NCBI GenBank assembly: GCA_038230035.1
Contig: JBBRNX010000001.1
Coordinates: 1-64,000 of the forward strand
Direction of reading: 5' to 3'
From: Gaiella sp038230035
GTDB taxonomy: Bacteria; Actinomycetota; Thermoleophilia; Gaiellales; Gaiellaceae
Length of the DNA: 64,000 bases
In this document: positions 60,106 to 64,000 of the stretch, in pieces
Layout of the letters: every line of letters begins with the position of its first letter
Position numbering within the stretch: the first letter of the stretch is position 1
Translations under genes and position numbers: made by a program
The notes under the pieces: generated by a model
Databases searched by the model: none
What the model was told of the DNA's origin: nothing
The model's input: only the letters and a program-made list of their open reading frames with translations

Positions 60106-60707
60106 TCAGCTGCCGGAAGCGGGTCGATAGGCTCGGAAGCGTCGCACCGTCTGTTGCACGGCGACGGTCGCTCCGACGCCGATCGCCGCGCCAACGACGT
60201 TGTGGCCGATGTCCAATGCCGTGCAGACACCGGCATCGACCAGGGTCTGAACCGCTTCCATCACAGCGGCGAACATGGCGATGCACACGAGCGCCCCGGC
60301 GGGTCGTCGGACTGCGAGCGTCGCGAACACTCCGAGCGGGACGTACAACAGAACGTTCAGCTTGGCCTCATCGTCCCACCTGAGCAGATGGCCGTCTCCG
60401 ACCACAGCGCAGGTCGAAATCCTGTCAAACGAGATGTGCGCGAGGGGGTTGCGGTCGAGTACACCACCGCCGGCACGGCCGACCTGCAGCATCGCCACCG
60501 CAACCAGGAACGCCGAGAACAGCGTGAAGATGACGTACCTCTGAGGAGCTCTCACGCGGCGATCTACGAGCCGGCCTACGAGGATGCTCACGAGCAGGCC
60601 GACGACGATCGCAGCGATGACCCTGCCGTCGTCGAACAGACGATAAGCGACGTGTATCAGGTGCAGAGCGGGTCACCGATTCTCAACCTCGCGCCGAAGC
60701 TCAGCAT
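60106..60707 (-). pseudogene. VanZ-like membrane protein with an N-terminal frameshift
   Basis: The main part (to a stop at 60106) has VanZ-like features: LNVLLYVPLGVFATLAVRRP, AAVMEAVQTLVDAGVC and LDIGHNVVGAAIG. In that frame the coding pattern continues upstream of the GTG at 60591 (HVAYRLFDDGRVIAAIVVGL, a plausible first membrane helix) but meets a TGA at about 60673-60675 with no start codon. An ATG at 60707 in the neighbouring frame opens MLSFGARLRIGDPLC. Adding one C to the CCC run (60670-60672 on the plus strand as GGG) joins them into about 200 aa. VanZ family function is poorly defined. Confidence 0.6.
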
Positions 60708-60749
60708 GGTTACGACGACCAAGCGGGAGCCACATCACGGCCCCGCAAG

Positions 60750-62156
60750 CTACGCCGTCGCTGCCGGGCGAAGCTGCTCGCCGAAGCGGGCTCTCGCGAC
60801 GTACTGGCCGAAGCCTGGCTCGACCTTCAGCTCGCCGCCTTCGACGACCACCGTGCCACGGACTAGCGTCGTCTCTACGTCACCCATGACCTCGGTGCCT
60901 TCGTAGAGGTTGTAATCCGACTTGGAGTGCTGGGTCGCCGCTGAGATCGTCGTCCGCTTCGCCGGGTCGAAGATCACGATGTCGGCATCGGCGCCAACTG
61001 CGATCGTGCCCTTCCGCGGGTAGAGGCCGAAGAGCTTCGCCGGCGTCGTCGCCAGCAAGTCGACCATCCGGTTCAGCGTGATCCGACCCTCGCCGACGCC
61101 GAAGTGGTGGATCATGCGCAGGCGGTCCTCGAGGCCCGGGCCACCGTTCGGGATCTTCGAGAAGTCGTCCTTGCCCATCGACTTCTGCCCGTCCCAGAGG
61201 AACGCGCAATGGTCGGTCGAGATCGCCGACAGCACGTCCGTGCGCACGGCGTTCCACAAGACATCCTGGTTCGCCTTCGCCCGCGGCGGCGGCGTGTAGA
61301 CGTACTTCGCGCCCTCGAACTCGGGCCGCTCGAGGAACGTGTAGTCGACGAAGAAGTACTGCGTGCACGTCTCGCCCCACACGTCCCAGCCCTTCTCGCG
61401 TGCCACCGCGATCGGGTGCACGGCGTCCTCGCACGAGACGTGGACGACATAGAGCGGACAGCCCGCGACGCGCGCGAGCTGGATCGCGCGGTTCGTCGCC
61501 TCGCCCTCGAGCTCAGGCGGACGTGTCAGAGCGTGGAAGTGCGGCGCGGTGTTTCCCGCAGCCAGAGCCTGCTTCACGAGGACGTCGATCGCATCGCCGT
61601 TCTCGGCGTGCACGATCACGAGCGCGCCCGTCTTCGCTGCGACCTCCATCGTCTTGAACAGGGTCTCGTCGTCGACCATCAGCGCGCCCTTGTAGGCCAT
61701 GAAGAGCTTGTACGAGGTGACGCCCTGTTCCGGGAGCGACGCGAGTTCCTCGAGCGTCCCGCCGTCGTGCAGGTCGGTTACGGCCATGTGGTAGCCGTTG
61801 TCGATGATCGCCTTGCCGTCCCGTTTCCCGTGCCACGCAGCGAGCGCAGCGCCGAAAGACTGGCCCCGGGACTGGATGCAGAAATCGACGTGGCACGTCG
61901 TGCCACCGAATGCTGCAGCAGTCTGGCCGGAGGTGACGTCGTCAACGGTGACCGTGCCCCCGAAGGGCATGTCCAGATGGGTGTGCGGGTCGACGCAGCC
62001 GGGCAGCACGTACTTGCCGCTCGCGTCGAGTACGCGATCAGCAGCCACGTCGAGTGAGGTCCCGATCAACGCGATCTGCTCGCCCTCGACAAACACGTCA
62101 CCGACGACATCGTCGGCGGCGGTCACGATCCTGCCGCCCTTGATCAGCACCGACAC
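60750..62156 (-). CDS. Dihydropyrimidinase / hydantoinase
   Basis: The protein is 468 aa from GTG 62156, preceded by GAGGAGG. It opens cyclic ureides such as dihydrouracil or hydantoins. Metal ligands are H58 and H60 (DPHTHLDMPFGG), the carbamylated lysine in SYKLFMAYKG, histidines in VIVHAENGD and YVVHVSCEDAV, and D in STDHCAFLWDGQ. The YTPPPR and NLYEGTEVMGDVETTL segments are typical. Coupling with a downstream-oriented importer suggests use of imported pyrimidine-like compounds. Confidence 0.92.
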   Translation of the reverse strand: MSVLIKGGRIVTAADDVVGDVFVEGEQIALIGTSLDVAADRVLDASGKYVLPGCVDPHTHLDMPFGGTVTVDDVTSGQTAAAFGGTTCHVDFCIQSRGQSFGAALAAWHGKRDGKAIIDNGYHMAVTDLHDGGTLEELASLPEQGVTSYKLFMAYKGALMVDDETLFKTMEVAAKTGALVIVHAENGDAIDVLVKQALAAGNTAPHFHALTRPPELEGEATNRAIQLARVAGCPLYVVHVSCEDAVHPIAVAREKGWDVWGETCTQYFFVDYTFLERPEFEGAKYVYTPPPRAKANQDVLWNAVRTDVLSAISTDHCAFLWDGQKSMGKDDFSKIPNGGPGLEDRLRMIHHFGVGEGRITLNRMVDLLATTPAKLFGLYPRKGTIAVGADADIVIFDPAKRTTISAATQHSKSDYNLYEGTEVMGDVETTLVRGTVVVEGGELKVEPGFGQYVARARFGEQLRPAATA

Positions 62157-62177
62157 GATGGCCTCCTCTCGACCCGA

Positions 62178-62211
62178 TGGCTCCGGGGCGGATCTTCGCG
62201 CCCCGGAGCCA
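62178..62211 (-). terminator. Perfect 13-bp stem-loop between importer and hydantoinase genes
   Basis: TGGCTCCGGGGCG (62178-62190) pairs perfectly with 62199-62211 around an 8-nt loop. On the minus strand it lies after the binding-protein gene and 21 bp before the hydantoinase start. No T-run follows, so it may act as an attenuator or mRNA stabiliser rather than a terminator. Confidence 0.55.
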
Positions 62212-62224
62212 CGTTGTCGCACGA

Positions 62225-62244
62225 GGGCGAGGCAAGCCTCGCCC
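62225..62244. repeat. 20-bp perfect palindrome GGGCGAGGC-AA-GCCTCGCCC
   Basis: Nine-bp arms surround a 2-nt centre, 8 bp past the binding-protein stop codon and 13 bp from the neighbouring stem-loop. The sequence resembles dispersed REP-like palindromes found in intergenic DNA. No second copy was noticed in this window. Confidence 0.6.
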
Positions 62245-62252
62245 CTACGCGG

Positions 62253-63368
62253 TTATTTTCCGCCCGCTTTCAGCGTGACGACCGACTTCTTGAAGCCCTT
62301 GCCGTAGACATCCACGCCCTGGACCTCGAGCGCGGCAACGGCCTTCTTGGCGAGGTCAGACCGGTACGCCGCTGCCGTCGCCGGCTTCTTGATGACGCCG
62401 AACTTGTTGGCGATCGTCGCCGTGCTCTTGAACGACGCAGGATCCATCACTCCGATCCCGAGCTTGTTCGGCCAGATCAGCGCGTTGATCTCGTTCATCT
62501 GCCACAGCTGATGGCCGGCAGGCAGCGCCGTCCCTTGCGACACGACGATCTTGGTGCACTCCGCAACATGGTCGCGGCAGTACGCCCAGCCCTTGAAGGA
62601 CGCCGTCAGGAACTTCACCGCTGTCGCCTGGTTCGCGGCGCTCTTGATCCACGAGCCCTTGACGAACACGGCATCCTGCAGCATGCCAGTGCCCTGATCA
62701 GACATCTTGAAGACCTTCAGGTCGCTCAGCTGGTAGAGCTTGCCCGTCTTCGGGTTCTTGCTCTCCAGCACCTGCGCGAGCTCGTTGTAGGTCATCGCCG
62801 AGGCGGCGTCGATCTGGCGCTTGAGGAACGCGACCATGTCGAAATTCTGCTTGACGAGCGTCACGTCCTTGTGCGGATCGAGACCGCATTTCGTCAGCGC
62901 AGCCTCTTGCTCGAACTCGTTCCCGAAGATCCAGACGCCGTACTTGTGACCCTTCAGGTCGCAGATCGACTTGTACCCCTTGTCCTTGAACGTCACCTCG
63001 GTCGTGCCGCTCCGGGTGAAGACCTGACCGATGTTCACGAGGTCGTTGCCGGTGTCGCGGTTCGCGAGGAGGCTCGGAAGCCAGTCGATGCCGAACTCCG
63101 CCTGCCCGCCGAGGACAACCTGCTCGGGCACGACATCGGGGCCGCCCAACTTGAGGTTCACGTCGAGCCCCGCCGCCGCGTAGTAGCCCTTCGCCTTCGC
63201 CGCGTAGTAGCCGGCGAACTGAGCCTGCGTGACCCACTTCAGCTGCAACGTCACCTTGGTCATGCTCGCCTTCTTCGAGTGCGTCCCGGCGGCGCCGAGC
63301 GAGACGAAGACCAGGCACGCGATGACCGCCGCGCTGATCGCGAAACCGATCACACGCCGATTCTTCAT
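62253..63368 (-). CDS. ABC transporter substrate-binding protein, NMT1/THI5-like
   Basis: The protein is 371 aa from ATG 63368 with a GGAGGAA ribosome binding site. A signal peptide (residues 1-28, IGFAISAAVIACLVFVSLG) is followed by VTLQLKWVTQAQFAGYYAAK and GYYAAAGLDVNLKLGGPDVV, the NMT1/SsuA-type fold of thiamine-pyrimidine and nitrate/sulfonate/taurine importers. GGQAEFGIDWLPSLLANRD is the usual second segment. Proximity to a hydantoinase gene points to a pyrimidine-like ligand. Two hairpins follow its stop codon. Confidence 0.88.
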   Translation of the reverse strand: MKNRRVIGFAISAAVIACLVFVSLGAAGTHSKKASMTKVTLQLKWVTQAQFAGYYAAKAKGYYAAAGLDVNLKLGGPDVVPEQVVLGGQAEFGIDWLPSLLANRDTGNDLVNIGQVFTRSGTTEVTFKDKGYKSICDLKGHKYGVWIFGNEFEQEAALTKCGLDPHKDVTLVKQNFDMVAFLKRQIDAASAMTYNELAQVLESKNPKTGKLYQLSDLKVFKMSDQGTGMLQDAVFVKGSWIKSAANQATAVKFLTASFKGWAYCRDHVAECTKIVVSQGTALPAGHQLWQMNEINALIWPNKLGIGVMDPASFKSTATIANKFGVIKKPATAAAYRSDLAKKAVAALEVQGVDVYGKGFKKSVVTLKAGGK

Positions 63369-63406
63369 GCAGGTTCCTCCCTCCAGAGTTTTGTCGCGCC
63401 ATCGTC

Positions 63407-64000
63407 TCACTCTCCGCCCCCTCGCGTCGAGGGGTGCCATCCGCCCACGAGCCGCTCCACGAGGGCAACTGACCCGTAGAGAGCGATCCCGAGAATGCTC
63501 GCAACGAGGATCGCCGCCCATGCCGTCTCGTATTGCGAGACGGCGACCGAAGACTGAATCTGGACTCCGAGCGCTGTGGTCGACCCGCCGAAGTAGTCGC
63601 CGACAACGGCGCCGATCATCGACAGCACGCACGCCACCTTCAGCGCCGTAAAGAGAAACGGGAGGCAGGTCGGGATCCGCACACGGCGGAAGATCTCGCG
63701 CTCGCTCGCCGCGTAGGAGCGCATTAGCTCGAGCGACTCAGGGCGTACCGAGGTAAGCCCGCGCAACGTGTTCACGAGAACCGGGAAGAAGCAGAGCACC
63801 GCGGCGATGACGATCTTCGACCACGGGCTCAGCAGTCCAAACCAGGCGTTCGTGATCGGTGCAAAGGCGATGATCGGGATCGCGTTGGCTGCGATCGCGT
63901 AGGGCAGCAGCGCCCGGCCGAGCGGCTTCCAGCGTGCGAGGACGAGCGCCGAGAGGAACGCGGTCGAGCTCCCGAGCACGAAGCCGCCGATCGCCTCCTT
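63407..64000 (-). CDS. ABC transporter permease (partial, runs off the right edge)
   Basis: At least 197 aa are visible; the true start is beyond base 64000. It is a BPD-type (SsuC/TauC/ThiX-like) permease with several membrane helices (AIAANAIPIIAFAPITNAWF, IVIAAVLCFFPVLVNTLRGL) and the EAA-like cytoplasmic loop RSYAASEREIFRRVRIPTCL. It lies 38 bp upstream of the binding-protein gene on the same strand, so both form one importer. The ATPase subunit would lie to the right of the window. Confidence 0.88.
   Translation of the reverse strand, partial: KEAIGGFVLGSSTAFLSALVLARWKPLGRALLPYAIAANAIPIIAFAPITNAWFGLLSPWSKIVIAAVLCFFPVLVNTLRGLTSVRPESLELMRSYAASEREIFRRVRIPTCLPFLFTALKVACVLSMIGAVVGDYFGGSTTALGVQIQSSVAVSQYETAWAAILVASILGIALYGSVALVERLVGGWHPSTRGGGE

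Noticed and set aside
1..64000. tRNA or rRNA genes
   Set aside because: No convincing T-loop/acceptor patterns or rRNA-like stretches were noticed by eye; a covariance-model scan would be needed to exclude a tRNA.

Overview
The window is 64 kb of very GC-rich DNA with densely packed genes. Short or overlapping gene junctions, frequent GTG starts, an FprA-type NADP reductase, a class II fumarase, a methylmalonyl-CoA epimerase and a complete 14-gene nuo operon fit an aerobic actinobacterium. The gene set (DUF6058, TMEM175-like channel, M36 protease, short tryptophan dioxygenase) suggests a deep soil lineage such as Thermoleophilia/Gaiellales. That placement is inference from gene content, not from a marker-gene tree. 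I saw no rRNA, tRNA or CRISPR array.

Layout. 0-3.2 kb: the first codons of an IS5-type transposase cut by the window edge, then a LuxR/AAA regulator and a zinc-ribbon protein on the minus strand. 3.2-9.7 kb: a 2-oxoacid (pyruvate-type) dehydrogenase operon E1alpha-E1beta-E2, a frameshifted DUF6058 gene, then lipB, a TMEM175-like channel and lipA. The lipoyl-carrying E2 therefore sits next to the two enzymes that make its cofactor. 9.7-17.3 kb: secreted proteins (including a large M36 metalloprotease), fumC, fprA, a frameshifted nucleotidyltransferase and an ErpA-type Fe-S insertion protein. 17.4-31.7 kb: nuoABCDEFGHIJKLMN, in which adjacent genes overlap or abut except at one 142-bp gap between nuoF and nuoG. 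That gap holds a duplicated palindrome whose second copy reaches into the nuoG ribosome binding site.

31.7-34.1 kb: four translationally coupled genes (UPF0173 hydrolase, 92-aa protein, DUF1028, cupin-TPR). 34.1-41.5 kb: Ldh2-like oxidoreductase, Mrp ATPase, an ABC permease that converges on and overlaps its likely ATPase, a secreted protein, an inositol-phosphatase-like enzyme, DUF1015, a YhaM-like HD nuclease and a secreted protein. 41.5-52.4 kb: a long minus-strand run (tryptophan dioxygenase, M20 hydrolase, pabB, pabC, DUF1385, pncB, nicotinamidase-like, FtsH, methylmalonyl-CoA epimerase, small protein, amidohydrolase, YchF) touching aromatic, folate and NAD metabolism. 52.4-60.7 kb: RarA, peroxiredoxin, frameshifted alpha/beta hydrolase, class III aminotransferase, TPR-GGDEF protein, TetR with a divergent SDR39U1 epimerase, YjbR and a frameshifted VanZ-like protein. 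60.7-64 kb: dihydropyrimidinase with an NMT1-type ABC importer whose permease runs off the right edge.

Two window-wide patterns stand out. First, thirteen genes have a TAnnnT hexamer ending 7-9 nt before the start codon and mostly lack a Shine-Dalgarno sequence, the layout expected for leaderless transcripts. Second, four genes are each broken by one apparent single-base indel, three of them in C/G runs, while everything else is intact. This points to residual sequencing indels or recent decay.
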